From Candidatus Thioglobus sp. MED-G25 (lineage in GTDB: Bacteria > Pseudomonadota > Gammaproteobacteria > Arenicellales > UBA868): 64,000 bases of DNA. The DNA lies in contig NTKC01000008.1 of NCBI GenBank assembly GCA_002456995.1, positions 19,488 through 83,487 on the forward strand, read 5' to 3'. This document shows positions 22,292 through 31,271 of this stretch, piece by piece. Each line of letters opens with the position of its first letter. The stretch's first letter is position 1. The translations under genes were made by a program, and so were the position numbers. The notes under the pieces are model-generated. The model ran no database searches. It was given only the letters and a program-made list of their open reading frames with translations, and was not told where the DNA came from.

Positions 22292-23067
22292 GCCTCATCC
22301 TCCGGCTCAGCAATGCCCGGTCCATCCGCCATACCAGCAAGTACTTCTGCGATGTGGAACACCTTGGTTGCACTTCCCTCGCGGCGTAGGCGGCCGGCGA
22401 TGTTCAACAAACATCCTAGATCCCCGCCCAGCAGGGTATCTGCCGAGGTCTGAGCTAGATCAGAAACCTTATTTGATACCAGCCGAGTAGAGATTTCCGG
22501 ATACTTGACACTGAAAGTTCCCCCAAATCCACAACAGACGTCTCGATCGTCAAATTCTGCCAATGAAAGACCCTTGACCAAAGACAATAACTGCCGTGGC
22601 TGCTCCCGAATCCCAAGTTCGCGTAGACCTGAACACGAGTCATGATAGGCACACTTTGCCGGATAACACGAATCCACCGAATCAACCCGCATAACCTCAA
22701 CCAAAAAGCGGGTCAGTTCCCACGTTTTGGCTGCCATTCGCTGAGCTCGATAAAGCCAATCTAATTCGTATCTGAACAGTCTCGGAAAATGTTCACTGAA
22801 CATTCCTGCGCACGACCCTGAAGGAACAACGACATAGTCAAACTGATCAAAGACTTTGATGATCTGCTTTGCAATCGCGAGACTGTTGACCTCATCGCCA
22901 TTGTTGTAGGCGGGCTGGCCGCAACAGCTCTGACTGCGTGGCACCTCTACCTCACAACCCGCCTGCTCCAGTAGCTTAACGGCTGCAAACCCAACCCTTG
23001 GCCTCATAATGTCTACGAGGCAGGTCACGAACAATCCAACTGTCGGTTTTTTCAGGGTATCGCTCAT
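22288..23067 (-). CDS. lutA: LutA/YkgE (Fe)-S oxidoreductase, lactate utilization
   Basis: CCG-domain protein: SQSCCGQPAYNNG, DVCCGFGGTFSVKYPEIS. Confidence 0.93.
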   Translation of the reverse strand: MSDTLKKPTVGLFVTCLVDIMRPRVGFAAVKLLEQAGCEVEVPRSQSCCGQPAYNNGDEVNSLAIAKQIIKVFDQFDYVVVPSGSCAGMFSEHFPRLFRYELDWLYRAQRMAAKTWELTRFLVEVMRVDSVDSCYPAKCAYHDSCSGLRELGIREQPRQLLSLVKGLSLAEFDDRDVCCGFGGTFSVKYPEISTRLVSNKVSDLAQTSADTLLGGDLGCLLNIAGRLRREGSATKVFHIAEVLAGMADGPGIAEPEDEA

Positions 23068-23221
23068 CTGGTGACCACTCACTCGAACAGCAAGATATGC
23101 TACCGTACGACTCTAACATCGTTTAGCGACCGGGTATGATCGATCAGTATCCGACCCATAAACCGACCGTCTGATCCACTAATTCACTGGTGTATTTGAT
23201 GGACTGACCAATCGATCAGAC

Positions 23222-24439
23222 ATGTATTTGTCCAAATTTAGAGGCCGGCCAGAATTTCTCCTTTTGATTACGGCGGTTGCTGTACCCCTGAGCTTTGCAA
23301 CCTGGCAGGCACTACTCAACAACTTTGCGATTGAGCGTGCTGCCTTCGGCGGTGCAGAGATGGGTATTCTGCAAAGCCTTCGCGAAGTTCCGGGGTTTCT
23401 GGCGTTTCTAGTGGTGTTTCTTTTGTTTCTATGTCGAGAGCAGACCATAGCCTACGTGTCGTTACTGTTGCTGGGTGTGGGCACACTGGTGACTGGGTGG
23501 TTTCCAAGTGTTGTTGGACTCTATGTCACTACCGTCGTGATGTCGCTTGGATATCACTACTTTGAAACTGTTCATTCCTCGCTGTGTCTACAGTGGATCG
23601 ATAAGGACAAGGCACCTGAATTACTTGGAAGGGTGATCGCAGTGGGGGCATTTTCCTCTATCGTGGTCTATGGCTTTATTTGGATTGCGTTCGAACTCCT
23701 AGGTATTGATTTTTCGCTTGTTTACTTTTTAGGTGGTTGCGCAACTGTAGTAATAGGCTTAGTTTGTTGGTTGCTGTTTCAACAGTTCCCCGTCAAAGTC
23801 AAACAGAACCGTCAGATGGTGCTCCGTCGACGATACTGGTTGTATTACGCTCTCACATTTCTCTCCGGTGCAAGGCGCCAAATTTTTATCGTGTTTGCGG
23901 GATTTCTGATGGTCGAGAAATTTGGATTTGACGTCGCAATGATTTCAATACTGTTTCTGGTGAATGCAGTACTCAACATGCTATTTGCGGCCCGTTTGGG
24001 AAGACTGATCGGCAATATAGGTGAGCGGCGAATTCTAATTTTCGAATATGTCGGACTTACGATTGTCTTTACAGCCTACGCATTTGTGAGCAACGCCGCT
24101 ATAGCCGCTGGTCTTTACATCATCGACCATTTCTTCTTTGCACTCGCCATAGCAATTCGAACCTATTTCCAGAAAATTGCCGACCCGGCCGATATTGCAG
24201 CCACCGCTGGAGTTGGATTTACCATCAATCACATCGCTGCGGTGGTCTTGCCCGCTCTATTAGGTTTCCTGTGGCTTATATCACCGTCAGCTGTATTCCT
24301 GGTGGGCAGTGCACTAGCGGTTCTGTCGATGCTACTTTCATTCAACGTGCCAGAAAACCCCTGCCCGGGAAACGAAGTAGTTCACGGCCGTTGGGGATCG
24401 GCCATGGATTCTACAATGGATACTGCTCGTCAGAATTGA
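23222..24439 (+). CDS. MFS transporter
   Basis: About 400-aa polytopic hydrophobic protein with MFS-like loops, e.g. ARLGRLIGNIGERR. Confidence 0.8.
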   Translation: MYLSKFRGRPEFLLLITAVAVPLSFATWQALLNNFAIERAAFGGAEMGILQSLREVPGFLAFLVVFLLFLCREQTIAYVSLLLLGVGTLVTGWFPSVVGLYVTTVVMSLGYHYFETVHSSLCLQWIDKDKAPELLGRVIAVGAFSSIVVYGFIWIAFELLGIDFSLVYFLGGCATVVIGLVCWLLFQQFPVKVKQNRQMVLRRRYWLYYALTFLSGARRQIFIVFAGFLMVEKFGFDVAMISILFLVNAVLNMLFAARLGRLIGNIGERRILIFEYVGLTIVFTAYAFVSNAAIAAGLYIIDHFFFALAIAIRTYFQKIADPADIAATAGVGFTINHIAAVVLPALLGFLWLISPSAVFLVGSALAVLSMLLSFNVPENPCPGNEVVHGRWGSAMDSTMDTARQN

Positions 24440-24483
24440 TTCTCTGTGCCAGTTGTGCCGTGATAATCTGGCCGCTCGTCACG

Positions 24484-25305
24484 CTAGAACACTGTGAATG
24501 AGATTTCGTATCCAGCAAACTTTCTAATATTCAAAACGCCTTGATCTAAAATCAGGTATTGCCCTTTGATCCCTTCAAGAGTGCCTTTTACACTTTTTTC
24601 CTTATCAAAATTAAACGCCTTTATTTTTTCCGGATAGTGTAAAACCGGATAACAAATCCGTGTCGGTTCTTCGTGCTCTTTCAGGCGAACAGTCGACGCA
24701 CCGAACTGTGACTGGCAATCTGTGAGTAACGCTTCGCTAGATATTCGCAGTTGTTCCCATTCCAACTTAAGGTCGATCTCGGTTTGTCCGCCTTTCAACA
24801 TTCGACGCCAGTCCGTTTTATCATTGACCGTGCTTTTTAGGGCGGTCTCTATCAGACCAGACTGCAGCCGAGTATCCACTTCAACGATCGGCAGTGCCTG
24901 AATCGCACCCTGGTCTATCCAGCGCGTTGGCACTTGAGTTTTACGTGTGATTCCGACTTTCAGGCCGGAAGAATTGGCAAGATAAACCACGTGAGGTTGC
25001 ATACAATAGGCCTCCCCCCACTGCGGTTCCCTGCATGTTCCTTCATGATAATGACATAATTCTGGCCTGACGATACACGTATCGCATGCAGCCAGTCGAC
25101 GCAGACAGGGAAAACAGTACCCCTGATTGAAGCTCTTATTCGTTTTTCGAGCACATTCAATACAAAATATTCTTCCAGAATAAACGAGGGAAATCTCCTG
25201 CCCAAGCAGAGAATTCAAATCAATCAACGTTTCTCCTACTGGCAACTGGTAATGAACCGGGTCGGCCAGTTCGGTACGCATTTTTCGAAGTGTTCCTTGT
25301 GTCAT
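24484..25305 (-). CDS. DUF2797 family protein (Cys-rich, with a GIY-YIG-like segment)
   Basis: FCIECARKTNKSFNQGYCFPCLRRLAACDTCIVRPELCHYHEGTCREPQWGEAYCMQPHVVYLANSSGLKVGITRKTQVPTRWIDQGA. Confidence 0.8.
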   Translation of the reverse strand: MTQGTLRKMRTELADPVHYQLPVGETLIDLNSLLGQEISLVYSGRIFCIECARKTNKSFNQGYCFPCLRRLAACDTCIVRPELCHYHEGTCREPQWGEAYCMQPHVVYLANSSGLKVGITRKTQVPTRWIDQGAIQALPIVEVDTRLQSGLIETALKSTVNDKTDWRRMLKGGQTEIDLKLEWEQLRISSEALLTDCQSQFGASTVRLKEHEEPTRICYPVLHYPEKIKAFNFDKEKSVKGTLEGIKGQYLILDQGVLNIRKFAGYEISFTVF

Positions 25306-25342
25306 CTGAATTAATCCGGAATGTCGCTTTCTTTACATCCAG

Positions 25343-25999
25343 TCACCAGCCGGATGGGAGGCGTCTGTTAATGCGTATCTGTTCCGATGTAACACTAATA
25401 TAATCTCCTTTGACCAGATCGCTCATGATCCGACTCACCATCTCCCTGGAAGAACCAATCATGTCGGCGATAAGCTGGTGTGTGAGGCGCTCGTTAACAA
25501 CATGAACATCATCTGCGACCACTGATCTGCGCTCCAGCACATCTACAATTCGACAATAAACATCCTTCAGTGCAAGACTCTCCACGTTCTTCGTCAATCG
25601 CCTCACCATATGAGCCAGTGAGCGAATGAGTGCTCGAGCGAATTCAGGATGATTGTCCAGTAGATCCATAAACTGATCTCTATAAATAATTAACAACTCA
25701 GTATTTTCCAACGCGGCGACCGATGCCGATCTGGGTTCTTCATCCAGCAGGGCGATCTCACCAAAACATGCCCCTCCAGATTCGACTGTTAGAACCACTT
25801 CTTTCCCCTCATTGTCGCTCAACAGAACCTTGATTCGCCCGCTAACCACGACATAAAGTCCGTCAGCTGGATCTCCTTCCGTAACGATAACACTTCCTCG
25901 TTTAAACCAGCTGCGGGTCGAACATTGAGCAAGTTGATCAAGGTCTGATTGATTCAGGCCCGAAAAAATAGGCACTTCGGCAAGTATCGTGGAATTCAC
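25343..25999 (-). CDS. Crp/Fnr family transcriptional regulator
   Basis: Cyclic-nucleotide-binding-like domain (GGACFGEIALLDEEPRSASVAA) and HTH (HQLIADMIGSSREMVSRIMSDL); lacks the FNR N-terminal Cys cluster. Confidence 0.92.
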   Translation of the reverse strand: MNSTILAEVPIFSGLNQSDLDQLAQCSTRSWFKRGSVIVTEGDPADGLYVVVSGRIKVLLSDNEGKEVVLTVESGGACFGEIALLDEEPRSASVAALENTELLIIYRDQFMDLLDNHPEFARALIRSLAHMVRRLTKNVESLALKDVYCRIVDVLERRSVVADDVHVVNERLTHQLIADMIGSSREMVSRIMSDLVKGDYISVTSEQIRINRRLPSGW

Positions 26000-26067
26000 T
26001 CATTACTCCAGCAGGTATTGATGACCTCACGTCGGAATAACACAGAGTATCCAGGCAGGTATGGCAA

Positions 26068-26092
26068 CGCAACTGACCGTAGTTCAGTTGCG
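26068..26092 (-). terminator. 9-bp perfect hairpin containing the RACo stop codon
   Basis: CGCAACTGA-ccgtagt-TCAGTTGCG; the TGA stop (26084-26086) lies in the stem; only a weak T-tract follows, so terminator function is uncertain. Confidence 0.45.
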
Positions 26093-28090
26093 CCGACGGC
26101 GTTTTCGCCCTGAAGCCTTGCCACTATTCTGCGAGGTATCTTGCCGGCTTGGAAGGGTTACCACCTTGGCCAACTGCGGGAATTCTGCAGTCCGATGCGG
26201 AATTGCCATCGCCGCGACAAAATGCTCCTGGAATCGTGGCTCCACAGCTGTCTCTATTTTTTCTATCCGGCGGACCTCTTTTTCTATTTCCTGCCGGGCA
26301 TTCTGATCAACCAGTGCGATATGCGCACCAGTCCCTGCAGCGTTTCCGGCCGATGTAACATTGTCGAGATCACAGTCTGGAATTAAGCCCAATACCATGG
26401 CGTACATCACATCGATGTGAGAACCAAATGCACCGGCAAGCCGAATCCGATCAACATGCTGAATTCCAAGACCATCCATCAACAATCGAATACCAGCGTA
26501 CAGTGCTGCCTTAGCCAGCTGAATAGCCCGGACATCATTTTGTGTGATCCGTAGAGTCACACTCCGGTCATACACCTCATAGGAGAACGTCCGTCCATCA
26601 GCGACGATGTGGCGAGATCGGCTTGCCTGGCCACCATCGATCACACCGTCGCTGGAGCAGATTCCCGAGAGCACCATTTCCGCAATGACCTCGATGATTC
26701 CAGAACCGCAAATACCCGTTACGCCATGATTGGCAATACTCTGATCAAAACCTGTTTCATCAGACCAGAGATCCGAACCAATAACCTTGAATCGAGGTTC
26801 AAGCGTATCCCGATCAACTCGAACTCGCTCTATTGCGCCTGGTGCAGCCCTTTGCCCGCAGCTGATCTGAGCACCCTCGAAAGCCGGTCCGGTTGGACTG
26901 CTTGCCGCAAGCATCCGATGTCGATTTCCCAACACGATTTCCGCATTGGTACCAACATCAACCAGCAGCGTGATCTCCTCACGTAAATAAGGTGCTTCGG
27001 ACAGCACCATCGCAGCCGTGTCTGCACCGACATGGCCGGCAATACAAGGCAAAACATAAGACCTCGCCCCGGGGTGCAGATCGAGGTCCAGTTCACTGGC
27101 TTTGAGCTCGATCGCCTGATCAGTTGTCAAAGCAAAGGGAGCTCCGCCGAGTTCTATCGGGCTGATACCCAGCAACAGATGGTGCATAACAGGATTTCCA
27201 ACAAAGGTCGCATCCAGGACGTCAGTCGTGTCATAGCCGGCCTGCCGACAGACTTCCTGTGCCAGCTCAGCAATCGCAGCCCGCACCACCTGTGTCATTT
27301 CCTTGTCGCCGCCAGGGTGCATCATGACATAAGATACCCGACTCATCAGATCCTCACCGAAGCGGATCTGTGGGTTCATCATGCCCGAGGAAGCCAGGAC
27401 TTCACCGGACGAAAGATCACACAAATGTGCTGCTATCGTGGTTGATCCCACATCGACTGCGATACCCAAAGCGCGATCTTTGAATCCGGCCCAGGTTGCT
27501 ATGATCTGCTTCTGTCGATAGACAGCCACGGTGACTTTTCGTTCGCCTGATTTCAGGCAGCTCTGTAGCGTCTCAAGTACGTACCGATCACAGCCAAGGC
27601 CGGTTAGACCCCATTCAAACTCCAACTCCTCGAACAACCGCTGTAGGTCGCCCGCCGGGTCATGCATATTGGGTTCAGGCACATCCAGGAAATGCAGGCG
27701 TACCAAGGGATCCACATCAATGTCGTGTACTTCAATCCGTTTACGCACAACCTGCTTGTGAACTTGGCTGTCGGCCGGCACGTCTATGACCACATCGCCC
27801 AGAATTCGGGCCGAACAACTCAGGCGGCGACCTTGGACAAGCGATTGCTGTCGGTCGTATTCCAATTCACTGTCGCTGCGCGCTGATAGATTGGCCAGGT
27901 TCGACTCGATTCCGTGCTTGGGGAAAGACCCTTCACTGAGAAGTACCTGACAACGACCACAGATTGCTCGACCCCCGCAAACCGAATCGATATCCACACC
28001 GAGTTCCTGTGCTGCCTGCAACACCGTAGTGCCCGTCTGGAAACGGCCGCGTCGGCCCGAAGGTGTAAATACGACCAGTGCTTCTACCAT
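26084..28090 (-). CDS. ASKHA-domain ferredoxin protein, reductive activator of corrinoid protein (RACo/RamA-like, DUF4445)
   Basis: N-terminal [2Fe-2S] motif CGGRAICGRC...LSCSA; ASKHA motifs GIAVDVGSTTIAAHL, LLVDVGTNAEIVLGN, GICGSGIIEVIAEM, LAGAFGSHID. Confidence 0.9.
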   Translation of the reverse strand: MVEALVVFTPSGRRGRFQTGTTVLQAAQELGVDIDSVCGGRAICGRCQVLLSEGSFPKHGIESNLANLSARSDSELEYDRQQSLVQGRRLSCSARILGDVVIDVPADSQVHKQVVRKRIEVHDIDVDPLVRLHFLDVPEPNMHDPAGDLQRLFEELEFEWGLTGLGCDRYVLETLQSCLKSGERKVTVAVYRQKQIIATWAGFKDRALGIAVDVGSTTIAAHLCDLSSGEVLASSGMMNPQIRFGEDLMSRVSYVMMHPGGDKEMTQVVRAAIAELAQEVCRQAGYDTTDVLDATFVGNPVMHHLLLGISPIELGGAPFALTTDQAIELKASELDLDLHPGARSYVLPCIAGHVGADTAAMVLSEAPYLREEITLLVDVGTNAEIVLGNRHRMLAASSPTGPAFEGAQISCGQRAAPGAIERVRVDRDTLEPRFKVIGSDLWSDETGFDQSIANHGVTGICGSGIIEVIAEMVLSGICSSDGVIDGGQASRSRHIVADGRTFSYEVYDRSVTLRITQNDVRAIQLAKAALYAGIRLLMDGLGIQHVDRIRLAGAFGSHIDVMYAMVLGLIPDCDLDNVTSAGNAAGTGAHIALVDQNARQEIEKEVRRIEKIETAVEPRFQEHFVAAMAIPHRTAEFPQLAKVVTLPSRQDTSQNSGKASGRKRRRRN

Positions 28091-28094
28091 TGTT

Positions 28095-28505
28095 CTACTT
28101 AATCACTGTCTCAGTACCCGTTCGAATCTGTTCGTCTGGATGTACTGTGTAGTAATCCGATGAATCGTCAAAGTAAATATGTTCTTGTGTGCTCAGACCT
28201 GTAGGCACGTCCAATGATCCAGCTGCTATAGACAATGAGCTTGACCCATCCAATTGCCAAAACAGACTGGAACCACAGCGGCGGCAGAAACCGCGCTTAG
28301 CCTTTGACGACGAGCGATACCAGGACAGTGTGTTCTGGCTGTCAATCTCAATGGCCTCTACTGGCGCAGCGGTTGCTGCCCAGAGGTGACCACTGCTCCG
28401 CCGACATTGCGAGCAATGGCAAACGAGCACCTTGCGCAGCTTACCTGTGACCTTGAAGGTGACAGCACCGCACAGGCAGCGACCATGACGTTTTGAACTT
28501 GTCAT
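28095..28505 (-). CDS. GFA/CENP-V family zinc protein (glutathione-dependent formaldehyde-activating enzyme-like)
   Basis: GRCLCGAVTFKVTG, VCHCSQCRRSSGHLWAA, KRGFCRRCGSSLFWQ: complete GFA Cys set. Start overlaps the upstream methyltransferase stop (ATGA). Confidence 0.9.
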   Translation of the reverse strand: MTSSKRHGRCLCGAVTFKVTGKLRKVLVCHCSQCRRSSGHLWAATAAPVEAIEIDSQNTLSWYRSSSKAKRGFCRRCGSSLFWQLDGSSSLSIAAGSLDVPTGLSTQEHIYFDDSSDYYTVHPDEQIRTGTETVIK

Positions 28506-29413
28506 CGTGCTGAACGGCGGCGGCGATTCCGCCCTCGTTCCCGGGCGCCGCCTGTCTCGGCATCATGCACCGGTTCCCGATATTTTTTTATCCAGCGCCG
28601 ACAATCAGGGTCGTGTCCCATCATCACATCGGCCCCTGAAACAGCCTGCATTACTTCTCCGTGTAACGGATTTGTAATAGCCGATGTCATACCCGCACCT
28701 ATAGCCATGGCAAGGAACGCCGAGTTCAACCCATTGCGGTTGGGCAGACCAAAACTGACGTTGGAGGCTCCACAGGTTGAGTTCACTTTCAGTTCTTCAC
28801 GCAATCGACGGACGATACTCATCACCTGACGCCCCGCATCATTTAAAGCGCCAATAGGCATAACAAGTGGGTCTACGATTATGTCTTCGCGGGGTATTCC
28901 ATGGTCTTCGGCACGCTCTACAATCTTTCTGGCCACTTCAAACCGGACATCTGGATCCTCTGAGATGCCAGTCTCATCATTCGATATCGCAACCACTGCA
29001 GCATTGAATTTCTTAACCAGCGGGAGAACACTCTCAAGACGTTCTTCCTCACCCGTAACCGAGTTCACCAGCGCTTTACCCTGATATACCGAAAGGCCCG
29101 ACTCCAGGGCCGCAACAATTGATGAATCAATAGACAAAGGTACATCAGTAAGCGACTGAACGAGTTGTATGCACTCGGCCAGAATAGCAGGTTCATCAGC
29201 GAGCGGTATGCCGGCGTTTACGTCCAACATATGGGCCCCAGCTGCTACCTGCGCCAGCGCGTCGACCTCAACCCGACTGTAATCTCCATTTTTCATTTCT
29301 TCTGAAAGAACCTTACGCCCGGTAGGATTGATCCTCTCACCAATTATGCAAAATGGCTGATCAAATCCTATTCGGAGGTCCCTATTTTTCGAACTGACTA
29401 GCGTAATGGTCAC
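28502..29413 (-). CDS. Methyltetrahydrofolate:corrinoid methyltransferase (pterin-binding domain, AcsE/MtgA-like)
   Basis: FCIIGERINPTGRKVL, GAHMLDVNAGIPL, PLSIDSS, IVDPLVMPIG, STCGASNVSFGLPNR. GTG start at 29413 preceded by AAGGAG; Arg-rich C-terminal tail. Confidence 0.9.
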   Translation of the reverse strand: MTITLVSSKNRDLRIGFDQPFCIIGERINPTGRKVLSEEMKNGDYSRVEVDALAQVAAGAHMLDVNAGIPLADEPAILAECIQLVQSLTDVPLSIDSSIVAALESGLSVYQGKALVNSVTGEEERLESVLPLVKKFNAAVVAISNDETGISEDPDVRFEVARKIVERAEDHGIPREDIIVDPLVMPIGALNDAGRQVMSIVRRLREELKVNSTCGASNVSFGLPNRNGLNSAFLAMAIGAGMTSAITNPLHGEVMQAVSGADVMMGHDPDCRRWIKKYREPVHDAETGGARERGRNRRRRSAR

Positions 29414-29481
29414 TGCATACTCCTTAATCTTAGTAGCGTACTGACCATCTTCGGACAACGTACATCTAGCCTTGGCCTTAT

Positions 29482-29787
29482 TTAGGTAGGATCAGTTTTA
29501 ACGCCGTTGGCCCGGATCAGCACCAACAGGTCGTCATCGTTATAGCGCTGTTCAAGTACATGAGCCAATTCGTTAGCCGCCGATTCAAGATCATCACCAC
29601 AGGTAGAGGCTTCCCGCCGCCATTCACTTAAGTAGGCATCACTACTGCCTTTACCCGCGCGCATCGCGGCTCGGTCAATGGCCGCTTGAAATCGTTGACT
29701 AAGCCGTACCTTGCTCGTCGAGCGCCCTTTTTTCGCGATAACCTGTGACGGAATATCCCGCCAATAGATCGTAATTAGTTTAGGCAT
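29482..29787 (-). CDS. Small 'virulence factor' (PF13769-like) protein of unknown function
   Basis: MPKLITIYWRDIPSQVIAKKGRSTSKVRLSQRFQAAIDRAAMRAGKGSSDAYLSEWRRE; start overlaps the DUF1638 stop (TGATG). Confidence 0.75.
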   Translation of the reverse strand: MPKLITIYWRDIPSQVIAKKGRSTSKVRLSQRFQAAIDRAAMRAGKGSSDAYLSEWRREASTCGDDLESAANELAHVLEQRYNDDDLLVLIRANGVKTDPT

Positions 29788-30410
29788 CAGGGTGTCCTCG
29801 CAGTCATTGGTACCGATACCATGAATCGGTCCAAGCCTGTTTCAAGCTCACCAAATCCGGTCGAGCGATGCTCAAACTGCAGCCCCAGACGATCCGCTGC
29901 AGAGCGTGCCTTTGTAATCAACTCTGATGATTCCGTCTGTGACAGATACAGCAATCGAGTGTAATTCTTGAAATAAATCTGTTTGAGCTCGGGATGCCGG
30001 TCCACCCCTAACTCATCCATAATCAGCCTGTCAAAATGACGAGCCAGGAAGTCAGTCAAGTAAAAGGTACCAGGTTCAGCGTCGTGCAACTGTTCAAACA
30101 CATCCGATCCAGCATAAAACTGGTAGCAATGGGCACCTTCCAATCTCTCCACCCCGAGCGGCTCGAGCATGCTGTCCAATAAACCTCCTGTCCCACAATC
30201 TGCGTACGCCACAAAAATGTGCGCATATCGATCGTGATTGCTCTGGATCTTGTCCAGCACACGGTTGGGAATCTGATCCGGACGGTTATGTAGGTCAGCA
30301 GGCAGGCACTGGACATCGACATCAGTCCAACCATTGATATCGATAAGTTGCTGGATCTCTCTGGCGAGTGCACCGCAAGCAATGATCAGTTTTCCAGACT
30401 GTTGGCCCAT
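29787..30410 (-). CDS. DUF1638 family protein
   Basis: LIIACGALAREIQQLI, IFVAYADCGTGGLLDSML, EGAHCYQFYAGSDVFEQL: conserved Cys/His pattern of DUF1638. Confidence 0.8.
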   Translation of the reverse strand: MGQQSGKLIIACGALAREIQQLIDINGWTDVDVQCLPADLHNRPDQIPNRVLDKIQSNHDRYAHIFVAYADCGTGGLLDSMLEPLGVERLEGAHCYQFYAGSDVFEQLHDAEPGTFYLTDFLARHFDRLIMDELGVDRHPELKQIYFKNYTRLLYLSQTESSELITKARSAADRLGLQFEHRSTGFGELETGLDRFMVSVPMTARTP

Positions 30411-30514
30411 TGGTTTACTCTCCTAGCATTTTGTTGACTGCTCTGTGTGGCCTATCGCCTACTCTGCTCCCTCAATCACCAATAGCTCAGTACTTAATCT
30501 TTACCTGTCAGTGC

Positions 30515-31234
30515 TTACGCTGGGATCGACTCACCCCTGCGCTGTGCAATCATCTGCTTAGCTGTCTCCACTGCCACGGCTGCATCTCGACAGTATGCAT
30601 CCGCACCAATCGCTTTCCCGAATTCCTCGTTCAAGGGTGCCCCACCCACCAACACAATATGGTCATCCCGAATACCTTGTTCGACCATGGTATCAATAAC
30701 CACTTTCATATACGGCATCGTCGTGGTCAGTAGCGCCGACATGCCCACGATGTCCGGTTTATGTTCTTCAATTGCTTCGAGGAAGTTCTCGACTGGATTA
30801 TTGATACCAATGTTATAGACATCAAACCCTGCGCCCTCAAGCATCATGCTCACGAGATTCTTACCAATATCGTGGATATCACCTTTTACAGTACCAATAA
30901 CCACTGTACCAATACTTTGTGCACCAGTTTCTGCCAGTAGCGGCCGCAGAATCGCCATACCCCCTTTCATTGCGTTGGCTGACATCAGAACCTCGGGCAC
31001 AAACAAAATTCCATCTCGAAAATCGATACCGACTATTCGCATTCCCTCTACCAGAGCGTCCTCGAGAAGTTTATCCGCAGCCCAGCCTCGCTCTAGCAGT
31101 ATGTTCGTCCCCTCTTCAATCTCTTCTTTGAGACCATCATAAAGATCGTCGTGCATCTGCTCAACGAGTTCCTCGTCGGATAATGTATTCAGATCCAGTT
31201 CTTCTTCGGACTCTACAACTTCAGTTTCTGTCAT
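30515..31234 (-). CDS. Cobalamin (corrinoid)-binding protein, MtgC/MtbC-like
   Basis: B12 motif VKGDIHDIGKNLVSMMLEGAGFDVYNIG plus VGMSALLTTTM and LVGGAPLNEEF; N-terminal four-helix cap-like region. Confidence 0.92.
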   Translation of the reverse strand: MTETEVVESEEELDLNTLSDEELVEQMHDDLYDGLKEEIEEGTNILLERGWAADKLLEDALVEGMRIVGIDFRDGILFVPEVLMSANAMKGGMAILRPLLAETGAQSIGTVVIGTVKGDIHDIGKNLVSMMLEGAGFDVYNIGINNPVENFLEAIEEHKPDIVGMSALLTTTMPYMKVVIDTMVEQGIRDDHIVLVGGAPLNEEFGKAIGADAYCRDAAVAVETAKQMIAQRRGESIPA

Positions 31235-31271
31235 TGTCACCGCACCTTATAGTGGATGTTCTACAACACGG

